The notes beneath the pieces are model-generated. The model searched no databases and had not been told where the DNA came from. It saw nothing but the letters and a program-made list of their open reading frames with translations. A program made the position numbers and the translations under genes. A stretch of DNA of 64,000 nucleotides from Brevibacillus dissolubilis (GTDB lineage: Bacteria; Bacillota; Bacilli; Brevibacillales; Brevibacillaceae), in the NCBI RefSeq assembly GCF_006170445.1, contig NZ_VCNA01000002.1, positions 558,001 through 622,000 on the forward strand, in the 5' to 3' direction. This document shows, piece after piece, positions 10,210-18,689 of this stretch. Each line of letters opens with the position of its first letter. Position 1 is the stretch's first letter.

Positions 10210-10726
10210 GTGTGTCCACTGCCTTTCTATTGTTGTTCTTTTTTATGTGAGATTTTCCCATCTGCAGCCAGACGACTGTCCCGGCGCGAAGCAGGACGTG
10301 AGTGTGTCCCAAGCGCAAAAGCGCCTCTTCGCCCTCGATGGTGCACTCGCCGTACATCAGGGTATGTACGATCTGCTTGACTTGCTTATAGGACAGACGT
10401 CCCAGGATCTGATCCTCCCCACGCAGAGAGTTCCGCAGCTTTTCGCGGCTGCGCAGATCCAATTGGTATGTAGAGAAATAGCGGAGCTTCCAAGCAAACT
10501 CCAGGTCGGTGGCATTTTTCTTCAGATGATTACAGCGGCTGCAGGCGTAATCGGTGTTCTCCGGTGAAGAAGTCCCGATGCCCTTGAGCCCGTATCGGTC
10601 CCGAAAGCTGGCCTGACGCATCTTGGTCTTGGGAATCAGATGCTCGATGGTCACTTCCTCCTGCTTGAGCGGACGGTGCCTACCCATGCAGACCGGGCTG
10701 ATTTCACGATACCGACAGTATATCAT
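10199..10726 (-). CDS. HNH-endonuclease-like protein
   Basis: An HNH core is visible: TIEHLIPKT supplies the first histidines and DYACSRCNHLKKN the C-x2-C-N-H end, as in McrA-like HNH nucleases. The rest is basic and of unknown role. GTG codons at 10738 and 10735 are possible starts, but ATG 10726 lies eight bases after AAAGGTGG and is preferred (175 residues). The overlap with the DUF1292 gene indicates one transcript. It could act in DNA repair or defence; nothing here decides. Confidence 0.75.
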   Translation of the reverse strand: MIYCRYREISPVCMGRHRPLKQEEVTIEHLIPKTKMRQASFRDRYGLKGIGTSSPENTDYACSRCNHLKKNATDLEFAWKLRYFSTYQLDLRSREKLRNSLRGEDQILGRLSYKQVKQIVHTLMYGECTIEGEEALLRLGHTHVLLRAGTVVWLQMGKSHIKKNNNRKAVDTHDR

Positions 10727-10756
10727 ATGAGCCACCACCTTTTTGGGTAAAGCGGG

Positions 10757-11461
10757 TTAGAACAAGGGGAGATTGTCCAGATTGTTCTCCTTGATGCCGT
10801 CTGGCTCACTGCGCAGGATGTCGCGTCCGTATTTGTGGAACACGTCAACATGGGCGAGTCTGCCTGCTTTGGCATCGGCGAGCGCGGTCTGGTAGTCCAG
10901 CTCCCTGCCTGTGTTGGTCCTAAAGGCGGTCAAGTTTCCGTCCTCGTTTTTGCGGACAGCGATTATCTGCTCTTGGGTGGATGGCTGCGGCTGTCCGAAA
11001 CTTACCATAGCTTGATTGCTGTACGCATCGGGCTGGTACGGGGCACCGTAGCCCTGATAGACTTCACGGGCCATCTGAGCAAATCCGAGACCGGGGCGCG
11101 CTTGATTCATCCCTGCATATGGCTGACCCAATGCGGGATTCGGCATCGCTTGACCATACGCGTACGCCTGCGGCTGGTAGCTTTGAAAAGCTTGCATGTT
11201 CGCCTGCAGATTCGGCTGATAAACCTGTCCTTGTGGATAACCCATCCCCTGCTGCCCTTGATCACCTTGCCCAGCAGCTTGCGTATACGCCTGCGGCTGC
11301 AATGGTTGCTGCTGGCTCATCTGCTGCGTGTAGGACACCTGCTCTTGGGTCGGCATCATACTATACAGTGGGTCGACTCCCAAGGACTGCTGAGTGGACA
11401 TGCCTTGATCAGCCTGTCGGTTAAACTTGTTGAAGACGTCGATAAAACCTGACTCATACAT
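10757..11461 (-). CDS. Gln/Tyr-rich protein with C-terminal DUF3892 domain
   Basis: Residues 1 to about 160 are low complexity, rich in Gln, Tyr, Pro, Gly and Ala (repeated QPQAY and YGQA motifs), and probably disordered. The last 70 residues match DUF3892: IIAVRKNEDGNLTAFRTNTG, then a VDVFHKYGRD core and the typical ending NNLDNLPLF. GGAGGGG precedes the ATG. The long glutamine/tyrosine tail is unusual for this small domain and recalls spore-coat or condensate-forming proteins. That link is inference. Confidence 0.8.
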   Translation of the reverse strand: MYESGFIDVFNKFNRQADQGMSTQQSLGVDPLYSMMPTQEQVSYTQQMSQQQPLQPQAYTQAAGQGDQGQQGMGYPQGQVYQPNLQANMQAFQSYQPQAYAYGQAMPNPALGQPYAGMNQARPGLGFAQMAREVYQGYGAPYQPDAYSNQAMVSFGQPQPSTQEQIIAVRKNEDGNLTAFRTNTGRELDYQTALADAKAGRLAHVDVFHKYGRDILRSEPDGIKENNLDNLPLF

Positions 11462-11546
11462 GTGGAATCCCCTCCTGTCAGGATTAGGATTCCTTGAAAG
11501 CTAGTCAATCATACACTTTCCATAAGAGAAAGTAAAGAAAGCCACC

Positions 11547-11576
11547 TAAAAAAAGATCCCGGAATTCGGGATCATC
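11547..11576. terminator. Terminator of the LysM gene
   Basis: GATCCCG and CGGGATC arms with loop GAATT are followed by seven T on the minus strand. Confidence 0.85.
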
Positions 11577-11597
11577 CACCTTTCCTATCCACCCTGT

Positions 11598-12383
11598 CTA
11601 AAAATAGACCGTTGTCCTCACCAAATCCTGAATACTGCCATCTTTCGCACTCCTTGTATATACCCACAGCTCCCCCGTATTGGCTGTAGGGGTCCGATCA
11701 AATGGCAGCGTTCCATAGGCAGGCGCCCCGATATCAGCGGTTGTGAAGCGTTCGTTCGATACAACCACACCGTTCGCATCCCGAAGCTGGTGCAATACGT
11801 TGGCCTCAAATGCCCTTGCCTGCCCTTCTATTCGTTGTCCTCTGCCCACTCTCGTACCCGGAAGTGGAGTCCACACCACGATATTGCGGGAAGTGGGCAA
11901 CGGGAGGATGACATGATACCCCGGCCAGATCACATCTCCTTGAAAACCCGGCCGGCCTTCGTTGGCTTCCGAGATCCTTGCAGGCGGGATGCCGAACCTG
12001 CGTGAGACCGCGGCCAATGAATCCCCCTCCTGAATTTCGTAAATAAAGGCAGGAACCGTCAATGGTTGTGCCGGATTAATCAGATTCGGATTTTCGATCT
12101 GGTTAATCCCCGCCACTAAGTCAGGAGAGGCACCAAACCGAAGCGCTATACGAAAGAGTGTATCTCCAGATGCTACGATATAAGAAACCCGTCCTGTCTG
12201 CAAAAGAGTCGGTACAACCAGTACATCACCCGGGAAAATCAGGCCGGGGTCTGTCACTGGGGGATATAAATGATTGACCCGCAATATTTCTTCCGCCGAA
12301 CTGTTGAACCGTTGGGCGATGGAGTACAGGGTATCTCCCTGACGTACGGTATAGATGCTGCTTTTCCTCAATACAATGGGCAC
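11598..12383 (-). CDS. Three-LysM protein with Gmad2 domain
   Basis: Three LysM modules (about residues 9-56, 67-112 and 114-160) each carry a GDTL or GDSL core. The last 90 residues, from RNIVVWTPLPG to the end, fit the Gmad2 immunoglobulin-like domain known from sporulation and germination proteins. LysM binds peptidoglycan, so a spore-cortex or cell-wall location is expected. No classical signal peptide is visible, which fits delivery from the mother cell. The GTG start at 12383 follows GGAGGG by six bases. It appears to be monocistronic. Confidence 0.85.
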   Translation of the reverse strand: MPIVLRKSSIYTVRQGDTLYSIAQRFNSSAEEILRVNHLYPPVTDPGLIFPGDVLVVPTLLQTGRVSYIVASGDTLFRIALRFGASPDLVAGINQIENPNLINPAQPLTVPAFIYEIQEGDSLAAVSRRFGIPPARISEANEGRPGFQGDVIWPGYHVILPLPTSRNIVVWTPLPGTRVGRGQRIEGQARAFEANVLHQLRDANGVVVSNERFTTADIGAPAYGTLPFDRTPTANTGELWVYTRSAKDGSIQDLVRTTVYF

Positions 12384-12484
12384 AGTTCTCCCTCCGTTCT
12401 TTGTGTATGGGAAACGGACGATTCATGTATATGCGTATGAACAACCCGATTATTTATGCTCCCCTGCACCGGAGATGAACTTGA

Positions 12485-12521
12485 GCAAAAAAGCCTAGAG
12501 GAATCAGATCCTCTAGGCTCC
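12485..12521. terminator. Terminator of the 62-residue gene
   Basis: AGCCTAGAGG and CCTCTAGGCT form a perfect 10-bp stem followed by six T on the minus strand. Confidence 0.85.
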
Positions 12522-12542
12522 ATGGTCTCACTTTTCTACGAT

Positions 12543-12731
12543 TTATTCCTCAATCACTAATTCCTCAATAATCCCCTTCTCTATCAAAAACGCCTCTTCT
12601 GCCTGGATGATCGTGATGATCTCATCGCGGCCTACTTTCATGCCTGCTTTGGCAAGACGGGCTTCGACGAATTGGAGCATCTCTTCGAAATCAACGACTT
12701 GTACGTCTTTGTTGTCTGGTGTGTTTGCCAT
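12543..12731 (-). CDS. Small acidic hypothetical protein, 62 aa
   Basis: The start is placed at ATG 12731, nine bases after AGGAGGG. A 14-residue extension to 12773 has no ribosome binding site. The product is helical and acidic (FEEMLQFVEARL, then DEIITIIQAEEAFL), with no membrane segment. I do not recognise the family. A strong terminator follows. Confidence 0.7.
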   Translation of the reverse strand: MANTPDNKDVQVVDFEEMLQFVEARLAKAGMKVGRDEIITIIQAEEAFLIEKGIIEELVIEE

Positions 12732-12797
12732 GGGTTGTTCCCTCCTGGTTTTTTGGTTCGATTGTTGTTCCATCGACTTATCATACCATACCGAGGG

Positions 12798-13649
12798 CTA
12801 TTTTTTCCAAGCAAACCAAGTGCGGCGGACAGGACGCAGCAGATACGCACTGCCTGCGATCAAGATCAGACTCAGCACCCCATAAATAATCGAAAAGTAC
12901 GCCCAGACCGGCATGAACCAATCCAGCTTAGGTCCGATGTTCTCACCCAGAATCTCAGACAAGACATACGGCGGGTTCATCCCAGCCAAAAGCTTGATCC
13001 CAAGCAGGTTCCACACCGTCTCATCCACGTACACCTCTGGATACATCTGCTGAATCAGCATTCCCAGAAAAATGAAGACCAGACCCGTCCCCACCACGAG
13101 GAAAAAGGACAGACCATACGCCGTAATCGTACTGACACCTGTGCGCTTCATCCACGTGGAGCAGAATAGCCCGATCGAACCGAAGCAGATGATATTCACA
13201 GAGAAAAAGAGAAGCAGAAGCAACAATTGCGTCGGAGAAATCCCGCCGTACAGGATGACGAAGCTGTACAGAGGCAACGACGTAACCACCAGCAGGAAAA
13301 TAAACGCAAGCGAGGTCACGATCTTGCTCATAATGATTTTGGCCGGGCTCAGATGGGTCGTCAACAGAATATTGAGTGTCTGACGCTCACGCTCGCCGCT
13401 GATCGCGCCTGCGGACAGTGCCGGAGCGATGAAACAGATCATTCCGTATTGGATCACCGCAAGCATGACGAACAGTTCGCTGTTGTCGCCCGGTGAGATG
13501 TAGCTGTTCATCTGCTGGATAAAAATAAACCCAAGCAGAATCGCCCCCATCACGAGCAGATAGAGACCAAGAATCCAAAAAGTTTTGGGGGTACGGAATC
13601 TCTCCCGCATTTCTTTGACGATCAGCGGGTTGGTAAAAAAGTCCGTCAT
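12798..13649 (-). CDS. ABC-2-type transporter permease
   Basis: 283 residues with about six hydrophobic segments: the first near residues 25-45, then one containing YGMICFIAPALSAGAISGERE, and the last near 255-275. The SGERERQTLNILL motif is typical of ABC-2 exporter permeases of the NosY/NatB type. Its ATG overlaps the stop of the ATPase gene in a TAATG arrangement, so both are translated together. It is the last gene of the ECF-sigma operon. Confidence 0.9.
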   Translation of the reverse strand: MTDFFTNPLIVKEMRERFRTPKTFWILGLYLLVMGAILLGFIFIQQMNSYISPGDNSELFVMLAVIQYGMICFIAPALSAGAISGERERQTLNILLTTHLSPAKIIMSKIVTSLAFIFLLVVTSLPLYSFVILYGGISPTQLLLLLLFFSVNIICFGSIGLFCSTWMKRTGVSTITAYGLSFFLVVGTGLVFIFLGMLIQQMYPEVYVDETVWNLLGIKLLAGMNPPYVLSEILGENIGPKLDWFMPVWAYFSIIYGVLSLILIAGSAYLLRPVRRTWFAWKK

Positions 13650-14575
13650 TAGTTGCCCACTCCTTCCGTGATCGCTAAGAAGACATCTTCGAGGTTCTCT
13701 TTGGAATCGCCGAAGTGAAGCACCGGGATGCCTTCCTGTACCAGCTTCATCAGCAGACCAGCTTTGTCACTGTCATTGCCTGTGAAATGAAAACGGAAAT
13801 GACTCCCCTTATTATCCAGTCGCTTGACCAATGGCGAGGCAGCGAGGATTCGCTCGGTCTCTTCAAGCTTGTCGAGGGTCTTCAATTGCATGACCGCAAT
13901 GCCACGTGTCTCGACACTTACTTCATCGACAGAGCCGCAGGCGATCAGATTGCCTTTTTCGATCACACCGATATCGTCACACAGCTCAGCCAATTCAGGC
14001 AGGATGTGCGAGCTGATGATGATGGTTTTGCCCATGCTGCGCAGTTTTTTGAGGATCTCCCGCATTTCGATCCGGGCACGCGGGTCAAGACCAGAGGCAG
14101 GCTCGTCGAGGATCAGGACTTCCGGGCTGTGGACGAGGCAACGGGCCAGACCGAGGCGCTGCTTCATCCCGCGGGAGAGTGAATCGACATAAGCGTCTGC
14201 TTTGTTAGACAGATTGACCAGTTCGAGCAGATCGGCAATCAGATTGGATCTCTTGCTGTGCGGGATGTTGTACGCCCCCGCGTAGAAGTCCAGATATTCC
14301 GTCGCCTTCAGGTTATCGTAGACCCCGAAGAAGTCCGGCATATAGCCAAGCACCTGCCGTACATCCTTTGGTTCTTTGATCACATCATATCCGGCCACAT
14401 AGGCGCGGCCGCTGGTTGGGCCAAGCAGTGTGGAGAGGATCATCATCGTGGTGGATTTGCCTGCGCCATTGGGTCCGATGAAGCCGAAGACCTTGCCTTT
14501 GCCGATCTCTAGGTTCAGGTCGTTGAGCGCGTGCAGTTTGCCATAATGTTTGGTGAGATTTTCTGTGCGAATCAT
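13649..14575 (-). CDS. ABC transporter ATP-binding protein
   Basis: 308 residues with Walker A GPNGAGKST (about 34-42), signature SRGMKQRLGLAR, Walker B VLILDEPASGLD and the H-loop in IISSHILPEL. The C-terminal 80 residues form the accessory domain found in DrrA/NatA-like exporter ATPases. It starts one base after the stop of the 750-residue gene, with its ribosome binding site inside that gene. With the 283-residue permease it should form an exporter; the substrate is unknown. Confidence 0.92.
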   Translation of the reverse strand: MIRTENLTKHYGKLHALNDLNLEIGKGKVFGFIGPNGAGKSTTMMILSTLLGPTSGRAYVAGYDVIKEPKDVRQVLGYMPDFFGVYDNLKATEYLDFYAGAYNIPHSKRSNLIADLLELVNLSNKADAYVDSLSRGMKQRLGLARCLVHSPEVLILDEPASGLDPRARIEMREILKKLRSMGKTIIISSHILPELAELCDDIGVIEKGNLIACGSVDEVSVETRGIAVMQLKTLDKLEETERILAASPLVKRLDNKGSHFRFHFTGNDSDKAGLLMKLVQEGIPVLHFGDSKENLEDVFLAITEGVGN

Positions 14576-14576
14576 C

Positions 14577-16829
14577 TTATTTCTCCTCTCCTTCCAAGCG
14601 GAAAGACGGTTCTGGCACGTTCAGACGCTGGTCGCTGCTGTTCGTGATGCGCAGACGCAGATGGCCTGCTGATGTGAGATACTGTTTTAGCTCCGCCCCT
14701 TCGAGCACGATGTGGGCCTTCTCATTTGGCACCTCGATCCACTGATTGGAGCTGGCGTGGAAGAGTTCTTTTTTGAACAGCAGGTAGGAACTTGCCTCCA
14801 GTGGGATCTCCAGCTTTTGCGCCTCGACCTGATCATCTGAGACAGCCAATCCAAATGTCACACTGCCCCGACCGATCTGCCATTGACCAGTATGAAGCGG
14901 ATAGGCTTCTCCCTCCTGTGCGATGACATAAGGAGTGTGGATTCCGAATGGATAGACGCTGCGCTTGGTCTCTGTGTCCTTGAGCGTAATCTTTTGTTTG
15001 ATCACTTGGAGGTGGTGCGCTTGGGTATCAGAGAGATCCATCGTCACGACCGGCATTGGCTGTGAGGACAGACCCACCAACCGGATGCTGTTATCCCCGT
15101 AAAAGGTGGTAAGGTCACGCTTGGAAATCTCCACCAGCTGATCTCGATCCATGACGGCATCTCGGTTCATCTCTTGTGGGGCAAAGAACGGTTGCAGGGT
15201 GAGATCCACCTGCTTTTCTTCTCCTTTTTTGATGGCACCGAGTGGGATTCGCTGCATTCCCATCACCAAGAATAATTCATCCAGATCAAAAGAGGTATGA
15301 TTCTTCACTGTTCCACGTACTTGCTGTCCTTCCATGTTCAATTGGGCTTCAAAAGAACCGATATCTGTTTTTTCTCCAGAAGCGATCGCTTGACGGAGGG
15401 TCAGATAGGGAACGTGTTGGTAGTGAAACGTCAGTTGGCCCGCCTCATTCTGTTCCGTAGACGCATTCGTCAGCCATGTATTGTGGCTGGTTAACGCAAT
15501 TGGTAAAGCCGTATACCCTTTCTCGATATGGACGGTATATTCCCCACCTGCCGTCGCGAGGAAGGAGGCCGCTGTCTGTACATCAGCCAGCTTGTGATCA
15601 ATGATGTTGATCTCAGAGACACTGTAGCTCGAATTGCCGTCTGTCACCATCGATTTACCAATCACATAGACACCGATCATCAAAACCAGTGCAGACGCCG
15701 GAATGATCCCCCATGCCCATTCACGACGATCTTTTCGTTTTAGGATCACATACAAAAGCGGTGCGATCACAAGGATATAAACCAGCCAGATGACGGCCAG
15801 CCATTCTACCCGTGGCAGATTGACACCCGGAATTAATTTACTGAACTCTGGAAGCACCCCATTCACTGCTACTCCCTGATTCCCTGCTGTGAACAATTGA
15901 TACTTGGTAGCAAGCTGTGACCACAGATCACGGTTGTACTGCCAGGAAGCGAGTGGCTCTGCGCTGACATCATAGTTAGCCAGCAGCACTTTCCCCCGCC
16001 CTACTTTTTTCAAGACGAACAGGGATTCGTCACGATTGTAGACTCCAAGAGAGGTCACTGGGGATGAAGTCTGCTTGGTCAGAAATTTTAATTCTTCTAC
16101 GTTCTGGGTCGCGCCCGGATTCTTCTTCACCTGGATCCATTCAGCGAGATTGGCTGCGGCACCACTGGCTTTATCCCCGGTGGAGAGGAGTAAGACCCCG
16201 CCTCCCTGCACCCAACTCTTCACCGCTTCTACTTGTGCTGGACGGATTGCATCAGCAGCCAGATTCCCGATCGCCAGAATATTCATATGCCGCAGCATCA
16301 GAGAATCATCTGGCAGCTCGCTCGGGCTCAAGTGCACAGTCTTTGCTTCATTCCAGCTGCTGTCATAGCGGTATGCGACACCCTCATTGAGTAAGTTCAT
16401 AAAGTGAAACGCGTTGCGGTTCTGATCCAGCACGACTACCGTTCTCGGGTCGCTTGTTCCTACCGTTTCCAATTTTTCTGTGGCCAGAACCTTGTTCCCC
16501 TCTACCACTTGGATGCGAAGCGGTCCCCTCATCAGATACACCGCAGGGAGGGTAAACTGGTAGGTCTTGGTCTGCCCCTTGCTTAGCGTGACCGCTTGTG
16601 CCAGTACGCCTGATTTCGCATTTGCATGATCATCGCTCTCCAACTGTAACATCCCAGAAATATCCTGCGTCTCACTGGTAAGTGTTACATCGAGCTTCGC
16701 CCACTGATTCTGCTTCAAAATCTCACTCAGCGGGATATCTACCTCTATCTCAACCTCATTATCCGCCCATGCCATCTGTGCGGGGAGCCCCGCAAACAGC
16801 AGGGCCAGGACTACGATCCATTTCCACAT
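14577..16829 (-). CDS. Large surface/membrane protein of an ABC-exporter operon
   Basis: 750 residues. A signal peptide (about 1-22, ending MAWADNE) leads into a beta-rich region. A class-I-amidotransferase-like fold follows around residues 130-300 (MNILAIGNLAADAI, then GGGVLLLSTGD). Two membrane spans lie near 345-400 (LAVIWLVYILVIAPLLYVIL and GIIPASALVLMIGVYVIG), and a long extracytoplasmic C-terminal half follows. This layout occurs beside NosY/GldA-type exporters in Bacillales. GAGGAGAG precedes the ATG, and the ABC genes follow directly. Its biochemical role is unknown. Confidence 0.75.
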   Translation of the reverse strand: MWKWIVVLALLFAGLPAQMAWADNEVEIEVDIPLSEILKQNQWAKLDVTLTSETQDISGMLQLESDDHANAKSGVLAQAVTLSKGQTKTYQFTLPAVYLMRGPLRIQVVEGNKVLATEKLETVGTSDPRTVVVLDQNRNAFHFMNLLNEGVAYRYDSSWNEAKTVHLSPSELPDDSLMLRHMNILAIGNLAADAIRPAQVEAVKSWVQGGGVLLLSTGDKASGAAANLAEWIQVKKNPGATQNVEELKFLTKQTSSPVTSLGVYNRDESLFVLKKVGRGKVLLANYDVSAEPLASWQYNRDLWSQLATKYQLFTAGNQGVAVNGVLPEFSKLIPGVNLPRVEWLAVIWLVYILVIAPLLYVILKRKDRREWAWGIIPASALVLMIGVYVIGKSMVTDGNSSYSVSEINIIDHKLADVQTAASFLATAGGEYTVHIEKGYTALPIALTSHNTWLTNASTEQNEAGQLTFHYQHVPYLTLRQAIASGEKTDIGSFEAQLNMEGQQVRGTVKNHTSFDLDELFLVMGMQRIPLGAIKKGEEKQVDLTLQPFFAPQEMNRDAVMDRDQLVEISKRDLTTFYGDNSIRLVGLSSQPMPVVTMDLSDTQAHHLQVIKQKITLKDTETKRSVYPFGIHTPYVIAQEGEAYPLHTGQWQIGRGSVTFGLAVSDDQVEAQKLEIPLEASSYLLFKKELFHASSNQWIEVPNEKAHIVLEGAELKQYLTSAGHLRLRITNSSDQRLNVPEPSFRLEGEEK

Positions 16830-16852
16830 GAGTCTACTCTCTCCTCTATCTG

Positions 16853-17935
16853 TTAATCTCGCTTGGCAATCTTGAATTCGGTCCCTGTCTCCCCTTTGAC
16901 AGCGAGCAACATCAGGTCACTGTGACTGGCCCAGTTGGCCCCTACTGGCATTTTCCCGGCAATCGCCGAACCATCGATCACCTCTTGATCCAATGGTGTC
17001 TGGTTTGGATTGACGCTCACGAGCTCACCGTTGGAATTGATATAGCTCAGATGCTCCTGATCCACCCACGACGGGGAATCCCCAGTTCCGATCCCCTGTT
17101 TTTTCCCGGTCGCAAGCGTCAGGACGAAGATCTGGTCATCCTGCATGTACGCAAGCTGTTTGCCATCTGGTGACCAAGCCGGGTAGCTCCCCTCAGCTAC
17201 TTTTTGGTTCTCAAAGGCATTTAGCCGGATCAGCCAGATTTCATCTTGGTCTCCAACGGTTTTACTATAGGCGATCCGCTGGTCATTCGGCTCCCAGCTT
17301 ACCGAATTGATCACCGCGCCCGCCTCTTGATGCAGCAGCATACTTCCGCCGCCAATTTTTTGATCGTGTTCAGAGGTAGTGGCATCAATGATCCACAGCC
17401 TCGCCTGATCATCGCTATTGTCGAGCAGGGCCAGGCGGTTGCTGTTGTTCGCCCAGCTGATTGCGTCATAGGTACCGTCTGTCTTCGGCAGTCGAATCGG
17501 TGTTTCCTGACGACTTTCTTCTATTAAATAAGTTTGCAGTCGCGAATCAGACGTGATCGTGGCAACCCGCTCACCTGAGTTGGAGATCGCCACCTGCTGC
17601 ACCTTCGGCTGATGGTCAAAAGTCAGGGTCTGCTGATCCTCAATCGTGATCCCATCCCCATTCCAGAGGGCCAAGAGTGACCCAAGTCCCAGTGCGATCA
17701 CTCCGCCTGCCAGCCACCCTATTGACTTGCGGGTCTTTTTCTGTGTAGGAACGGCTTGCAGGGCGCCGTGTCCCTGTGCCTGCTGGGCTTTCATCTGTTC
17801 CAGCAGCTTTTTCTTCAAATCCGCTTTTAGTTGATAATTGACAGGCACCGCCTTGCGCATGTGCTGTAAGTGCGACAAAAGCTCGGATACCGTGGAGTCA
17901 TGGAGTTCATCTGTGAAGCGTGGCTCATCCTTCAT
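16853..17935 (-). CDS. Membrane-anchored beta-propeller protein, possible anti-sigma factor
   Basis: A cytoplasmic helical region (about residues 1-70) precedes one membrane span near 77-96 and an outside domain of TolB/WD40-like repeats (for example EIWLIRLNAFENQKVAEG, then YPAWSPDGKQLAYM). ATG 17935 follows AAGGAGG and overlaps the sigma-factor stop by 11 bases, so the two are translationally coupled. One-span proteins coded directly after an ECF sigma gene are often its anti-sigma factor. That role is inference, because no zinc-binding HxxxCxxC motif is present. Confidence 0.75.
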   Translation of the reverse strand: MKDEPRFTDELHDSTVSELLSHLQHMRKAVPVNYQLKADLKKKLLEQMKAQQAQGHGALQAVPTQKKTRKSIGWLAGGVIALGLGSLLALWNGDGITIEDQQTLTFDHQPKVQQVAISNSGERVATITSDSRLQTYLIEESRQETPIRLPKTDGTYDAISWANNSNRLALLDNSDDQARLWIIDATTSEHDQKIGGGSMLLHQEAGAVINSVSWEPNDQRIAYSKTVGDQDEIWLIRLNAFENQKVAEGSYPAWSPDGKQLAYMQDDQIFVLTLATGKKQGIGTGDSPSWVDQEHLSYINSNGELVSVNPNQTPLDQEVIDGSAIAGKMPVGANWASHSDLMLLAVKGETGTEFKIAKRD

Positions 17936-18512
17936 GGCGGTCTGCCTCCTTGTACAGTTTTTGCAATTGCTGCAGGCCACGGTGGGTGATCATCTTGACG
18001 CTCGAATCGGTCTTGCCCAACACCTCTGCCACCTGTGAGATTTTCAGATCGGCAAAATACCGCAGGGTCAGCACGTCGCGTTGATCGGTCGACAGCTTAT
18101 CCATCATCTCGCCAAGCAGGCGGACCTGTTCATTGCTCAGTGCCTGTTGCTCCGGCTGCCACGTATCATCTGTCTCTTGCCCAAAAAGCAGGTCCTCGTT
18201 CTCTGTCGGCAGCTCCCGATTCTTGCGGACGAAATCAACGAACGTATTATGGGCGATCCGAAAAATCCACGAAGCAAACGGACTCGTGCGGCTGTACTGG
18301 TCAAACTTTTCCAAAGCTTTGAGAAAAACGGTCGTCGTCAGATCATCGGCATCCCACGAATTATACACCCGACAGCGCAGATAACGGTTGACCCGGTCAA
18401 AAAACTCATCATATAGTTCAGGGAAGTCTCTTGTTTCGATCATCCCAGTCGTCCTCTCTTGCACAACCGGAGATGACTCTTGTTCATCCCCATATTTGAT
18501 TGCCATCTTCAT
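17925..18512 (-). CDS. ECF-type RNA polymerase sigma factor
   Basis: Region 2 reads DEFFDRVNRYLRC, then DADDLTTTVFLKALEKFDQY and SWIFRIAHNTFVDFVRK. Region 4 reads LSTDQRDVLTLRYFADLKIS with helix-turn-helix SQVAEVLGKTDSSVKMITHR. These are sigma-70 family group 4 signatures. The start is placed at ATG 18512 (195 residues). An internal ATG at 18443 with GAGAGG upstream is a real alternative. It heads a five-gene operon with the propeller protein, the surface protein and the ABC exporter. Confidence 0.9.
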   Translation of the reverse strand: MKMAIKYGDEQESSPVVQERTTGMIETRDFPELYDEFFDRVNRYLRCRVYNSWDADDLTTTVFLKALEKFDQYSRTSPFASWIFRIAHNTFVDFVRKNRELPTENEDLLFGQETDDTWQPEQQALSNEQVRLLGEMMDKLSTDQRDVLTLRYFADLKISQVAEVLGKTDSSVKMITHRGLQQLQKLYKEADRHEG

Positions 18513-18546
18513 CACACATCCCCCAACCTCACGTTCTATCCCTTTT

Positions 18547-18571
18547 GACGGCTTGAACGAAAAAAAGGTCA
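18547..18571 (-). promoter_or_regulatory. Possible ECF-type autoregulatory promoter
   Basis: On the minus strand TGACCT (18566-18571) is followed after 15 bases by CGTC (18547-18550). This resembles the TGAAAC/CGTC pattern of ECF promoters and lies about 35 bases upstream of the sigma gene. The -35 match is imperfect. Confidence 0.3.
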
Positions 18572-18689
18572 CGAACCAGCGAAAAAAAAAATCAAGCACC
18601 CGTACCTCCCCACTGTCCAAAAAGGGGAAACGAGTGCCGCAACACCTTGCTGTTATTGGTTTTGTAGCAGGTACCGCCATTCTGTAAGA

